From: Actinoplanes xinjiangensis
GTDB taxonomy: Bacteria; Actinomycetota; Actinomycetes; Mycobacteriales; Micromonosporaceae
DNA length: 64,000 nt
Direction: 5' to 3'
Assembly: GCF_003148685.1 (NCBI RefSeq)
Contig: NZ_QGGR01000014.1
Coordinates: 1 to 64,000 of the forward strand
Position numbers and translations under genes: made by a program
Shown here: positions 16,735 to 24,927 of the stretch, piece after piece
Numbering within the stretch: the stretch's first letter is position 1
How the letters are laid out: every line of letters starts with the position of its first letter
The notes under the pieces: generated by a model
What the model saw: only the letters and a program-made list of their open reading frames with translations
Told to the model about the DNA's origin: nothing
The model's database searches: none

Positions 16735-17684
16735 CGGGTCAGCCGCCCCCGCAGTTCCTTGGCGAAGAAGTCGAGGAAGCCGTCCGGATCGGGCCCGGTG
16801 TTCATCAGAACGATGTGGTCGAATCCGGCGTCGGTGTACTCGCGGAATCTGGCCACATACGGCTCGGGGTCGGGGCCGGCGGTCAGGAAGCCGCGGATGT
16901 CGTCCTCGGTGACGGTGGCGGAGGCGGCCTCGAAGTTGACCGGGTTCGGCAGCTCGGCCATCACCTTCCAGCCGGTGACCGCCCAGCGGGTGGTGCGGTG
17001 GGCCTCGGCGACCGCCTCCTTCTCGGTCGGCGCCCAGGCGACCGGCATCTCCGCGTACTTCGGTCCCCGGCCGCCCTTGCCGGTGAACGTCTCGACGAGG
17101 TCCGCGCGGGGTTCGGTGGCGAACAGGCCGGTGCCGTGGGTGGCCGCGAGTTCGGCGGCGGCCGTGCCGCCGGCCGCCACGGCGATCGTCGGCGGAGTCT
17201 CCGGCAGGTCGAAGACGCGGGCGTCCTCGAGCTGGAGATACTTCCCCTCGTACGACCGGTAGCCGCCCTGCCAGAGCAGGTTGATGATGTCCAGCGCCTC
17301 ACGCAGGCGCTCGTGCCGTTCGCGGACACTGCCGAAACCCTGCCCGACGACGTGCTCGTTGAGCCGCTCCCCCGATCCGACGCCGAGCGTGAACCGCCCG
17401 TCGGAGAGGATCGCGAGCGTCGCCGCGGCCTGCGCGATGATCGCCGGGTGGTACCGCACCGTCGGGCAGGTGACGCCGGTGGCGAGCCCGAGCCGGGAGG
17501 TCTGTACGGCGATGGCGCTGAGCACGTTCCACGCGAACGGCGAGTGCCCCTGCACGTCCAGCCACGGGTGGTAGTGATCGCTGATCTCGACGAAGTCGAA
17601 GCCGGCCTCCTCGGCACGGATCGCCTGCCGGACGAGTTCCTTCGGGTCGAACGCCTCTGCGGCGAGCTTGTATCCGAGTCTCAT
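16731..17684 (-). CDS. F420-dependent LLM-class oxidoreductase (TIGR03557-like)
   Basis: About 317-residue luciferase-like TIM barrel. The opening MRLGYKLAAEAFDPKELV, then FVEISDHYHPWLDVQGHSPFAW and LGVGSGERLNEHVVGQGF, match the F420 glucose-6-phosphate dehydrogenase-like subgroup known as TIGR03557. DGFLDFFAKEL ends the protein. The ATG at 17684 starts at the family's conserved first strand, so the 18-residue upstream extension is dropped. A strong terminator hairpin (17708-17749) separates it from the upstream operon. It is translationally coupled to the GT2 downstream. Hydride transfer from reduced F420 is established for the family; the substrate is unknown. Confidence 0.88.
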   Translation of the reverse strand: MRLGYKLAAEAFDPKELVRQAIRAEEAGFDFVEISDHYHPWLDVQGHSPFAWNVLSAIAVQTSRLGLATGVTCPTVRYHPAIIAQAAATLAILSDGRFTLGVGSGERLNEHVVGQGFGSVRERHERLREALDIINLLWQGGYRSYEGKYLQLEDARVFDLPETPPTIAVAAGGTAAAELAATHGTGLFATEPRADLVETFTGKGGRGPKYAEMPVAWAPTEKEAVAEAHRTTRWAVTGWKVMAELPNPVNFEAASATVTEDDIRGFLTAGPDPEPYVARFREYTDAGFDHIVLMNTGPDPDGFLDFFAKELRGRLTR

Positions 17685-17707
17685 GGTGCGCCGATTCCCC
17701 CGTGGGA

Positions 17708-17749
17708 ACGGGACAAACGTGGCAGCGCGAGCTGCCACGTCTGTCCCGT
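17708..17749. terminator. Long hairpin terminator
   Basis: A 19-bp stem with one mismatch and a four-base loop. The left arm is ACGGGACAAACGTGGCAGC, the loop GCGA, and the right arm GCTGCCACGTCTGTCCCGT. It starts six bases beyond the DUF3618 stop, on the downstream side of the envelope operon. There is no T-tract, which is common in actinomycete terminators. Confidence 0.85.
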
Positions 17750-17755
17750 CGACGA

Positions 17756-18406
17756 TCAGGGGGTCGCCGCGTGCCGTACGTCCTGCGCGTCGGACCGCGC
17801 CGTCTCCTTGGTGGTCTGCGCCGCGTCGCGGGCGGTCTCGCGCACCTGGCCGGCGGCCTCCTGCACGGTGCCGCCGAGCTCGTCCTTCAGCTCGCTCGCC
17901 ACGTCCTTGACCTTGTCGGTGAGGTCGCCGCTCTGGTCCTTGAGCTGCTGTCCGGCCCGCCGCTCGGCGTCGGTGACCGGCACCAGCGAGGCGGTGAGCA
18001 GGCCCACGCCGAACGCGATGATGCCGGCGGCGAGCGGGTTGCCCTGCGTCTGCCGGGCGACGGCCTGCGGGGCCTCACGGACCCGGTCGGCGGCCGCGGA
18101 CGCCTTCTCCCCGGCGGTGTCGGAGAGTTCGGACGCCTTGTCACCGATCCGGTGCGCCTGCTCGGAAGCCTTGTCGCTGATCCGGTGCGCCTGCTCCGAC
18201 GTCTTGTCGCTGATCCGGTGCGCCTGTTCGTGCGCGGCGTACCGGGTGTCCTCGGTGGTTCCCATGACTTTCTCCTTCACCGCGGTCCAGCGCCGGCGGG
18301 CGACCTGTCGCGGGCTCGTCTTCTCGGCCAGTAGGTCGACGTCACGGGTGAGCGACGCCCGGGTCCTCTCGATGTCCTGCCTCAGCCGGTCGGGTTCTTC
18401 AGCCAT
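17756..18406 (-). CDS. DUF3618-type envelope protein
   Basis: 216 residues. The N terminus PDRLRQDIERTRASLTRDVDLLAEKTSP is the DUF3618 signature. It is followed by near-identical heptad-like copies of EQAHRISDK and a long amphipathic Lys/Glu/Ala region. A single hydrophobic segment, PLAAGIIAFGVGLLTASLVPV, is a probable membrane anchor. The rest is coiled-coil-like. Such proteins are encoded with holin-X type proteins in actinomycetes and are presumed envelope-stress factors; the function is not established. It overlaps the upstream gene by 25 bases and is last in the operon. Confidence 0.85.
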   Translation of the reverse strand: MAEEPDRLRQDIERTRASLTRDVDLLAEKTSPRQVARRRWTAVKEKVMGTTEDTRYAAHEQAHRISDKTSEQAHRISDKASEQAHRIGDKASELSDTAGEKASAAADRVREAPQAVARQTQGNPLAAGIIAFGVGLLTASLVPVTDAERRAGQQLKDQSGDLTDKVKDVASELKDELGGTVQEAAGQVRETARDAAQTTKETARSDAQDVRHAATP

Positions 18407-18798
18407 TGGGCGTCCTCCTTCAGCGTCTCGGCGGTGCGGCGCGGCACCGGGTCGACGGTCTTCATCTTCTTGCGGCCGTTCACGAACAGAACCGCGCCGA
18501 TGGCGCCCCAGATGATCGCGACGATCAGCGCCGCCCAGCCGGGGTCCATCACGTTGGAGAGGCCGAACACGACCGCGAAGCTGAGCAGCACCACGGCCAG
18601 GTAGCCGGCGAATCCGGCGCCGCCGAGCATTCCGGCGGCCTTACCGGCCTTGGTGGCCTCCTGCCGGATCTCGGCCTTGGCGAGTTCCACCTCCTGGCGG
18701 AACAGCTGCGACAGGTCGTCGCTGATGTTGCCGATGATCTCGCCGATCGAGGTCTCCTCGACCCGGTCGGCGGGCTCGTTGCGGTACGGGGTGGTCAT
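18382..18798 (-). CDS. Actinobacterial holin-X / phage-holin family membrane protein
   Basis: 138 residues. The cytosolic amphipathic helix SIGEIIGNISDDLSQLFRQE is followed by VELAKAEIRQEATKAGKAAG and two membrane segments (about FAGYLAVVLLSFAVVFGLSNV and AALIVAIIWGAIGAVLFV), then a basic tail. This is the standard arrangement of the DUF1469/holin-X family. The family name does not imply a phage: no phage genes lie nearby. The start overlaps the stop of the upstream gene by four bases. Confidence 0.88.
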   Translation of the reverse strand: MTTPYRNEPADRVEETSIGEIIGNISDDLSQLFRQEVELAKAEIRQEATKAGKAAGMLGGAGFAGYLAVVLLSFAVVFGLSNVMDPGWAALIVAIIWGAIGAVLFVNGRKKMKTVDPVPRRTAETLKEDAQWLKNPTG

Positions 18799-19655
18799 GA
18801 CCGGTACTCCGGGTCACCGGGCGCGACGACGGCCGGCGTTCCGGTGCCGGTTCCGCTGTACTGGGTGGTAGCCGGCGTGACGTAGCCGGTGCCGGTGGAG
18901 GCCGGCACGTAGGCGAGGGTCTCGTCGGTCTCGGCCGGGTAGCCCGCCGAGGTGGCGGGGTAGCCGGTGGAGCCGGCCGGGTAGCCGGTGGAGCCGGTCG
19001 AGCCGGCCGGGTAGCCGGTGGAGCCGGCCGAGGTGGCCGGGTAGCCGGTGGACTCGGTGTAGGTGTCGGTGCTGGGCTTGGCGGTGCCGGCGTCCGAGTC
19101 GGCCTTGGCGATGCTCTTGCCGAGCCGGCCGACCACGAATCCGGCGGCCAGCGCGGTGGCCAGGAACGCGCCGGGGCGGCGGCGGGCGAAGTCCTCGACC
19201 TCGCGGAGCACACCGTCGGGGCCGTTGCGGTCCAGGTAGTCGGCGAACTGGCGACCGCCTTCGGCGACCCGCGAGACGACGGCCGCGGCCGGCGAGTCGG
19301 ACCGGGCGCCGCCCATCTCGTCGAGGTGGTCGGCGGTCTGCCGGATGCTGCCGACGAGACGGCTGTTCTGCGTACGGGCCTGCTCGCCCAGCTTGTCGCG
19401 GACCTCCGAGGCCACGTTGCGGGCCTGGGTGCGGGCTTCGGCGCCGACCCGCTGCGCCTGCTCCTTGGCGGTGCCGGCCACGTCACTCGCGGCGTCTCCG
19501 GCCGCCGAGCGGGTCTGTTCGGCCACCTGTCGCACCTTGGACTGGTCCTGCCCCTGCGCCGGGGTGGTCTGCGGCGTGAGGTCGTAGGGCTGCGGCGGCA
19601 CGTCGGCCGGGTACGCCGGCTCCGGCGCGCGGCCGGCCGGTGACACGTCACTCAT
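18795..19655 (-). CDS. Envelope-associated repeat protein, first gene of the DUF3618 operon
   Basis: 286 residues, no named domain. An Ala/Gln/Arg-rich coiled-coil-like region (about 40-110) is followed by a conserved-looking core, LVGSIRQTADHLDEMG and FADYLDRNGPDGVLREVEDFARRRPGAFL. One hydrophobic helix follows, AFLATALAAGFVVGRLGKSI. The C-terminal third is low-complexity, with repeats of STGYPAG and YPATSAG. The DRNGPDGVLREVEDFARRRPG-like core recurs in actinomycete genes beside holin-X and DUF3618 genes. The repeats are in frame and probably variable in number. Function unknown. Confidence 0.8.
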   Translation of the reverse strand: MSDVSPAGRAPEPAYPADVPPQPYDLTPQTTPAQGQDQSKVRQVAEQTRSAAGDAASDVAGTAKEQAQRVGAEARTQARNVASEVRDKLGEQARTQNSRLVGSIRQTADHLDEMGGARSDSPAAAVVSRVAEGGRQFADYLDRNGPDGVLREVEDFARRRPGAFLATALAAGFVVGRLGKSIAKADSDAGTAKPSTDTYTESTGYPATSAGSTGYPAGSTGSTGYPAGSTGYPATSAGYPAETDETLAYVPASTGTGYVTPATTQYSGTGTGTPAVVAPGDPEYRS

Positions 19656-19782
19656 GGTGGTTCCTCCCGAACCGAGGGGATGCGTACAGTCACTGAGCTA
19701 CCCAGCCTGGAGCTATCGACTCGTCACCGGTTGTGGTGAATGGCGCAAAATCCCGACCTTTAAAACCGGTGATCTTGGGTAC

Positions 19783-19821
19783 GGCGTACCGGCTCGTACG
19801 CCCGGCGGTCTTTGTTAGGGT
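19783..19821 (+). promoter_or_regulatory. Inverted repeat and probable leaderless promoter of the FolP2-like gene
   Basis: GGCGTAC/GTACGCC arms at 19783-19789 and 19796-19802 form a 20-bp operator-like palindrome. A TAGGGT hexamer at 19816-19821 fits the TANNNT -10 pattern. It places the transcription start at or next to the GTG at 19830, giving a leaderless mRNA. No clear -35 is seen. Confidence 0.5.
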
Positions 19822-19829
19822 CGCCAACC

Positions 19830-20696
19830 GTGAGCGAACTCCTCGGCCCGCGGGTCATCGGCGGCCGGTCCTTCGACTTCTCCCGCCAGGTCGCCGTGAT
19901 GGCGATCGTGAATCGCACGCCCGACTCGTTCCACGACCGGGGCCGCACGTTCGCTCTGGAGAAGGCGACCGAGGCGGTGGCGCGGGCGGCCGCGGACGGG
20001 GCCGACTGGATCGACATCGGCGGGGTGCCGTTCGCGCCCGGCCCGGAGGTGTCGGCGGCCGAGGAGCTGGACCGGGTGCTGCCGGTCGTCGAGGCGGCCC
20101 GGGGGCTGGCGGTGGTCTCGGTCGACACGTTCCGCCCGGAGGTCGCCGCCGAGGTGATCAGGGCGGGTGCCGGGGTCGTCAACGACACGTCGGGGCTGCG
20201 TGACCCGGCGATGGCCGAAGCGGTCGCGGGCACCGGCGCGCAGCTGGTGATCTGCCACAGCCTGGCGGCGCCGCGTACCGAGTATCCGAGACCGCAGTAC
20301 GGTGACGTGACCGCCGAGGTGGCCGCGTTCCTTCGGGAGAAGGTGGAGCTGGCCCTGTCCCGCGGGGTACGCCCGGACCAGATCATCATCGATCCGGGTC
20401 ACGACCTGAACAAGAACACCCACCACTCGCTGGAGCTGTGCCGGCGGCTGGAGGAGATCACCGGCATCGGCTATCCGACGCTGGCGGCGCTGAGCAACAA
20501 GGACTTCATCGGCGAGACCCTGGACCGTCCACAGCGGGAGCGGCTGGCCGGCACCCTCGCGACGGTGGTGTTCTGCGTCCTGCGCGGCGCGCGGATCATG
20601 CGGGTGCACGACGTGAAGGCGGCCACCGACGCGATCCGGATGACCGAGGCGATGCTGGGCTGGCGGGAGCCCGCCTACACCCGCCACAACATCTGA
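19830..20696 (+). CDS. Dihydropteroate synthase homologue, FolP2-like
   Basis: 288-residue TIM barrel of the pterin-binding family. VAVMAIVNRTPDSFHDRG matches the first pterin motif, but IDIGGVPFAPGPEV replaces the canonical DIGGESTRPG loop. IIDPGHDLNKNTHHSLEL and ALSNKDFIGETL are likewise divergent. These variations match the mycobacterial FolP2 type, which is reported not to provide dihydropteroate synthase activity. It should therefore not be called folP without testing. The frame opens at a TTG at 19812, but the GTG at 19830 fits a leaderless start. It ends directly against the convergent TetR gene. Confidence 0.82.
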   Translation: MSELLGPRVIGGRSFDFSRQVAVMAIVNRTPDSFHDRGRTFALEKATEAVARAAADGADWIDIGGVPFAPGPEVSAAEELDRVLPVVEAARGLAVVSVDTFRPEVAAEVIRAGAGVVNDTSGLRDPAMAEAVAGTGAQLVICHSLAAPRTEYPRPQYGDVTAEVAAFLREKVELALSRGVRPDQIIIDPGHDLNKNTHHSLELCRRLEEITGIGYPTLAALSNKDFIGETLDRPQRERLAGTLATVVFCVLRGARIMRVHDVKAATDAIRMTEAMLGWREPAYTRHNI

Positions 20697-21239
20697 TCAC
20701 TGTGGCAGGGTCCCGAGCAGGTCGGCCATCCACGGCTGGGTGGGGACGGCGTCCGGGCCGAGCACCCGCATCGCCCCCAGCACGGTGATCAGCATGCCGG
20801 CGGCGAAGAAGTCGCGGGCCTCCTCGGCGGACGCCCCGGTCAGCTCGCGGACCAGCGCGAACTGGTCGCCGTAGCACTGGCGCACGGCGTCACCGAGGGC
20901 CGGGTCGGCGGCGGCCGCGAACCCGTGCAGCAGGACGACGAGCAGGTCGCGCTCGGTGAGCAGTTGTTTGTAGGCCTTGCCGAGCCCGGCCAGGGTGGGG
21001 TCCACCGCGGCCGCGTCGCGCCAGATCTGCTGCACCCGGTCGCCGGCGTGCCGCACGGTGGCCAGGAACAGCTCCTGTTTGGAGCCGAAGATGCGGATCA
21101 CATAGGGCTGTGACACCCCGGCGATCCGGGCCACCTGATCGGTCGTCGTCCCCGCGTAACCGCCCTGCGCGAAGGCGGTGACGGCGGCCTCCACGAGCTG
21201 CGCGTGGCGTTCCTGGGCGGTGAGGCGGGTCCGAACCAT
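20697..21239 (-). CDS. TetR-family regulator of the adjacent MFS pump
   Basis: 180 residues. The N-terminal helix-turn-helix is QLVEAAVTAFAQGGYAGTTT, DQVARIAGVSQPYVIRIFGSK, typical TetR. The C-terminal ligand domain is short and Ala/Leu-rich. It is divergent from the DHA2 exporter and separated from it by 67 bp containing two copies of GTTATCAGTCGAT, so it probably represses both itself and the pump. The 3' end abuts the FolP2-like gene. Confidence 0.9.
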   Translation of the reverse strand: MVRTRLTAQERHAQLVEAAVTAFAQGGYAGTTTDQVARIAGVSQPYVIRIFGSKQELFLATVRHAGDRVQQIWRDAAAVDPTLAGLGKAYKQLLTERDLLVVLLHGFAAAADPALGDAVRQCYGDQFALVRELTGASAEEARDFFAAGMLITVLGAMRVLGPDAVPTQPWMADLLGTLPQ

Positions 21240-21247
21240 GTTGACAG

Positions 21248-21288
21248 GTTATCAGTCGATGCTTACGGTTTTAGTTATCAGTCGATAA
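21248..21288. promoter_or_regulatory. Direct-repeat operator between tetR and MFS gene
   Basis: GTTATCAGTCGAT occurs at 21248-21260 and 21274-21286, with starts 26 bp apart. The second copy extends to a near-palindrome TTATCAGTCGATAA (21275-21288). The first copy lies eight bases upstream of the tetR start, consistent with autorepression. The 26-bp offset is two to three helical turns. Confidence 0.7.
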
Positions 21289-21306
21289 CAACTTCGGGGG
21301 AGCACT

Positions 21307-22692
21307 GTGACCACCCTTGCCGGGAAATCCACGAGAACGCGCCCGTTCGGGCTGGTGATCGCCGCCGTCGGCATCCCCGCCTTCATGGGCGCCCTGGACA
21401 ACCTCGTCGTCAGCACCGCGCTACCGGTCATCCGCACCGAGCTCGGGGCGTCCATCGCCGATCTCCAGTGGTTCGTCAACGCGTACACGCTGCCGTTCGC
21501 CGCGTTCCTGCTGACCGCCGCCGCCCTCGGCGACCGGATCGGCCGCCGCCGGATGTATCTGGCCGGCATCGCCCTGTTCACCGCCGCCTCGGCCGCGGCC
21601 GCCCTGGCCACCGAGCCGTGGCAGCTCACCGCGGCCCGCGCCGTGCAGGGCATCGGCGGTGCCGCCATCGCCCCGCTGTCGCTGACGCTGCTGGCGGCCG
21701 CCGTTCCGGACCGGTTGCGCAACGCCGCGGTCGGCATCTGGGGCGGCATCACCGGCCTCGGCGTCGCGCTCGGGCCGGTGATCGGCGGAGCGGTCGTCGA
21801 CGGCCTCACCTGGAACTGGATCTTCTGGGTCAACGTGCCGATCGGCGTCGGTGCGCTGATCCTGGCCGCGATCGTGCTGGAGGAGTCCCGTGGTGGAGCG
21901 CGCCGCCTCGACCCCCTGGGCCTGCTGCTGTCGTCGAGCGGGATGCTGCTGCTGATCTGGGGCATCGTCGACGGCCCGGACCGCGGCTGGACCTCCGGCC
22001 GGGTGCCGGTCATGCTGGCCGCCGGTGCCGCGCTGATCGTGGCGTTCCTGGTCTGGCAGTCCCGCAACAGTGCACCGATGCTGCCGCTGAGCCTGTTCCG
22101 GTCGCGGTCGTTCAGCCTGGTCAACGTGGTGACGCTGACGTTCTCGGCGGGTGCGTTCGGTTCGGTGTTCCTGCTCGCCCAGTTCTTCCAGGTGGTGCAG
22201 GGCCTCAGTCCGCTGGAGTCGGGGCTGCGGACGCTGCCGTGGACGGCCGCGCCGATGGTGGTGGCCCCGCTGGCCGGCATCTTCGGGGCCCGGCTCGGGC
22301 TGCGCAACCTGGTGGTGGCCGGGCAGGTGTTCCTGGCCGCGGGCATCCTGTGGATCGGGCTGGTCACCTCGACCGACGCGAGTTACGGCGACTTCGTGGG
22401 CGCGTTCCTGCTGGCCGGTGTCGGGATGGGGCTGACCTTCGCGCCGATCAGCACGATCACCCTGGCCAGTGTCACCGAGCAGCAGCGCGGGGTGGCCTCG
22501 GGCGCCAACAACACCATCCGGGAGTTCGGGGTGGCGGCCGGGGTCGCCGTGCTCTCCTCGATCTTCAGCAGCTACGGCGGGTTCGCCGGCGGGCAGGATT
22601 TCGTGGACGGGGTGGTGCCCGCGGTGCTGGCCGGATCCGCCGTCCTGGCCGTCGGAGCGCTGGTGGCCACCCGCCTGCCCCGCCGGATCTGA
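21307..22692 (+). CDS. MFS drug exporter, DHA2 (14-TM) family
   Basis: Proton-driven drug exporter of 461 residues with about 14 predicted membrane helices. Motif A is GDRIGRRRMYLAG. The first helices contain GALDNLVVSTALPVI, the DHA2 motif D1. LGPVIGGAVVDGLTWNWIFWVN is the antiporter motif C region, and PLSLFRSRSF is the usual mid-loop. The GTG start follows GGGGGAG. Gene order with a divergent TetR and shared operators indicates ligand-induced export. Confidence 0.92.
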   Translation: MTTLAGKSTRTRPFGLVIAAVGIPAFMGALDNLVVSTALPVIRTELGASIADLQWFVNAYTLPFAAFLLTAAALGDRIGRRRMYLAGIALFTAASAAAALATEPWQLTAARAVQGIGGAAIAPLSLTLLAAAVPDRLRNAAVGIWGGITGLGVALGPVIGGAVVDGLTWNWIFWVNVPIGVGALILAAIVLEESRGGARRLDPLGLLLSSSGMLLLIWGIVDGPDRGWTSGRVPVMLAAGAALIVAFLVWQSRNSAPMLPLSLFRSRSFSLVNVVTLTFSAGAFGSVFLLAQFFQVVQGLSPLESGLRTLPWTAAPMVVAPLAGIFGARLGLRNLVVAGQVFLAAGILWIGLVTSTDASYGDFVGAFLLAGVGMGLTFAPISTITLASVTEQQRGVASGANNTIREFGVAAGVAVLSSIFSSYGGFAGGQDFVDGVVPAVLAGSAVLAVGALVATRLPRRI

Positions 22693-23019
22693 GCGGACGG
22701 CCCACCGGCCGGCACGCTTGCGAAACAACCTGTTGCGCGTACGCAACATGGCTGCAACGATGACCTTCGATTCAGCGCCGTCCGGTCAGTGCGTGATCCC
22801 CGGCACCGTCTTCGCCGGACCCGGTCACGCCCCCCCGCTCTCCCCGCAGGAACGGACGGCGCGGGATGCGAGAAGTGAGCAGCGTGTGCCGGCCCTCCGA
22901 CCGGCACACGCCTCCCGCCCCGGCGGTCTGTCTGCCGTCCACAACGGCCGCCGGGGCTCTTCAGAGACCGCCCGGTGATTCCCATCGGCGGCCCTTCGCC
23001 GTTGAATCCGCGAACCGGC
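22693..23019. other. Spacer between convergent genes
   Basis: 327 bp between the MFS exporter and the convergent beta-propeller gene. Apart from two strong hairpins (22883-22957) and an imperfect palindrome near 22731 (GTTGCG/CGCAAC arms), I see no gene or promoter. Confidence 0.6.
22883..22957. terminator. Two consecutive hairpins, bidirectional terminator
   Basis: Hairpin 1 has arms CGTGTGCCGG (22883-22892) and CCGGCACACG (22901-22910) with an 8-base loop. Hairpin 2 has arms GCCCCGGCGG (22917-22926) and CCGCCGGGGC (22948-22957). Both stems are perfect. They lie between convergent genes and can serve both strands. Confidence 0.8.
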
Positions 23020-24846
23020 TCAGCCGATCTGGATCCAGACGTCGTCGAGGGTGCCGTGGAACTGGTCGTTGTTCTGGCCGACGCCCTTGCCGCCGATGGT
23101 GAACGGCTCATGCGACTCCACCGACAGCGCCGCCGGCACCGCGGTGACCGACTCGAGGCGGTCGTCGACGACGATCGCCAGCGTGGGACCGGTGCGGCGG
23201 CATTCCAGGGAGTGCCACTTGCCGTCGGCCACCGAGGTACGGCTGCGTGCCACGTACACGGTGGTCCCGGTCTTGTCGCTCATCCCGCAGCTGGGCTTGC
23301 CGGAGAGCCCGTCGACCTGGAGTTTGTACTGCCCGCCGCCCTTCGAGTAGCCCTTCTGGAGGATGTTCTCGCCACGGCCGGTCTCCGCCGGGGACAGCAG
23401 CACGCCGGCGCCGTACCGGAGGGGCCTGTCCTTGGGGTTGAGGTCGTCGGTGTCGCCGGTCTGGAGGATCAGGCGGGGGCACTCGCCGCCGGTGCAGGTG
23501 GCCGGGAAGGCCAGGGCCTGGCCGTTGCCGTTCGGGACCATCCGCGGGACGGCGCCGTGCCGGGTGACGGTACGCAGCAGATGCCCGTGCCCGGACCCGT
23601 CGTCGAAGGTGCCGTCGGCGATCGTGGTGTCGAAGTTGTACGCGGCGACGTGATCGGTGGCGACGCCTGCCGACTCGGTGCGCGGCGCGACCCCGTTGAA
23701 CTCCACGTACCGTTTCCGGCTCACGCCACCGACCAGGGTGAAGTCGCCGACCGCACTGATCGACCCGAGCCGCGGGCTGGCCGCGAGCTGCCGGGTGCCG
23801 GCGACGCCGTTGGCCTGCGGCGCCCATGCGAGCAGGTTGCCCTCGCGGTCGACGGCGGCGAGCTTGCCCCGCACGACCGACCCGTCGGTGCACAGCCCGC
23901 GGGTCCCGTTGTTGGTGGTGGTGCATGCCTTGTCGAAGTGGCCGCCGACGTAGACGGTGTCGTCGAGCAGGGTGACGGCCTGCGCGTCGCCGTCGAAGAC
24001 CCGGGTCCAGCGGCTCCGGCCGTCGCGGGTGTACGACACCGCCCGCCCACCCTGCCCGCCGAGTGCCGCGTACACGCCCTCGGTGTGCGCGGCCAGGGCG
24101 AACACCTGCGACACCGGCCTGGGCAGGAACGTCTTGTCGAGCACGCCGGTGGCCGGGTCGACGGCGGCCAGCCGCAGCGTCGAGCGCACGTCGTTGGTCT
24201 TGTGGAAGCTTCCCCCGATGTAGACCCGGTCGGCGGTGACGGCCAGCGCGTTCACGGTGTCGTCCGTGGTCGGCGCCCACGCGTCGAGAGCACCGTCCGC
24301 CGCCGTGAACGCCGCCAGGTTGGTACGCGGCTGCCCGTCCACCGCGGTGATCCGCCCACCCAGGTAGATGCGCCCGTGCCCGGCGGCGATCGCGTTCGGC
24401 TGCCCCAGCACGGTGTGCTTCAGCGCCGTCACCGTGCCGTCGGCGGCGGAGATGCCGGCCACCGCGTCCCGGGCCTCGCCGTTGACCGTGTCGAAGTCGC
24501 CGGCCGCGTAGACGACACCCTGCTCGACGGCGAGGGCCCGGACGTTGGCGTCGACGGCGGGCTTCCAGGCGCGCAGTTCACCGGTGCGCGCGTCGAACGC
24601 GGCCAGCCGGGTCCGCGGCTGCGCCTTGCCGCCGGCCGAGGCGGTGGTGAAGTCGCCACCCACGTAGACGGTGTCCCCGGCATAGGCGACGGCGTAGACA
24701 GGACCGTTGAACGAGGGGGTGACGGACGGTTGTGAGGAGACGATCTCCGCGAAGGCCGTGCCACCGGCCGCGACGAGGACCGTCGCGAGGCCGGTGAGGA
24801 TGACACGACGCAGCACCTTTTTGCCTTTTTTGGGGATGTTTGCCAC
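23020..24846 (-). CDS. Secreted beta-propeller protein with C-terminal LamG-like domain
   Basis: 608 residues. A Sec signal peptide is visible (KKVLRRVILTGLATVLVAAGGTAFA). Residues of about 45-380 are tandem beta-propeller blades with the recurring phrase DTVYVGGDF, GVVYAAGDFDTVNGEARD, RIYLGGRITAVDGQPR and RVYIGGSF, as in Delta-60-repeat/DUF5122 proteins. About 395-608 forms a concanavalin-like jelly-roll: VAAYNFDTTIADGTFDDGSGHG, VADGKWHSLECRRTG, and FTIGGKGVGQNNDQFHGTLDDV. Two Cys pairs are likely disulfides. The GTG start at 24846 lacks a strong ribosome site. Extracellular binding function is likely; the ligand is unknown. Confidence 0.82.
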   Translation of the reverse strand: MANIPKKGKKVLRRVILTGLATVLVAAGGTAFAEIVSSQPSVTPSFNGPVYAVAYAGDTVYVGGDFTTASAGGKAQPRTRLAAFDARTGELRAWKPAVDANVRALAVEQGVVYAAGDFDTVNGEARDAVAGISAADGTVTALKHTVLGQPNAIAAGHGRIYLGGRITAVDGQPRTNLAAFTAADGALDAWAPTTDDTVNALAVTADRVYIGGSFHKTNDVRSTLRLAAVDPATGVLDKTFLPRPVSQVFALAAHTEGVYAALGGQGGRAVSYTRDGRSRWTRVFDGDAQAVTLLDDTVYVGGHFDKACTTTNNGTRGLCTDGSVVRGKLAAVDREGNLLAWAPQANGVAGTRQLAASPRLGSISAVGDFTLVGGVSRKRYVEFNGVAPRTESAGVATDHVAAYNFDTTIADGTFDDGSGHGHLLRTVTRHGAVPRMVPNGNGQALAFPATCTGGECPRLILQTGDTDDLNPKDRPLRYGAGVLLSPAETGRGENILQKGYSKGGGQYKLQVDGLSGKPSCGMSDKTGTTVYVARSRTSVADGKWHSLECRRTGPTLAIVVDDRLESVTAVPAALSVESHEPFTIGGKGVGQNNDQFHGTLDDVWIQIG

Positions 24847-24927
24847 GTAGGTAGCTAACTTCCGAGATCGGCAAAAGTCGCGGTGGGCACTATGCTCCGG
24901 CGTACGTCATCGAAGGAGGGGAACGCA

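Noticed and set aside
16722..18515. 597-codon open frame on the + strand
   Set aside because: Crosses the F420 oxidoreductase, a strong terminator and DUF3618 on the other strand; no recognisable domain.
18382..18798. Prophage signal from a holin-family gene
   Set aside because: No lysin, terminase, capsid or integrase is nearby; holin-X proteins are ordinary actinomycete envelope proteins.
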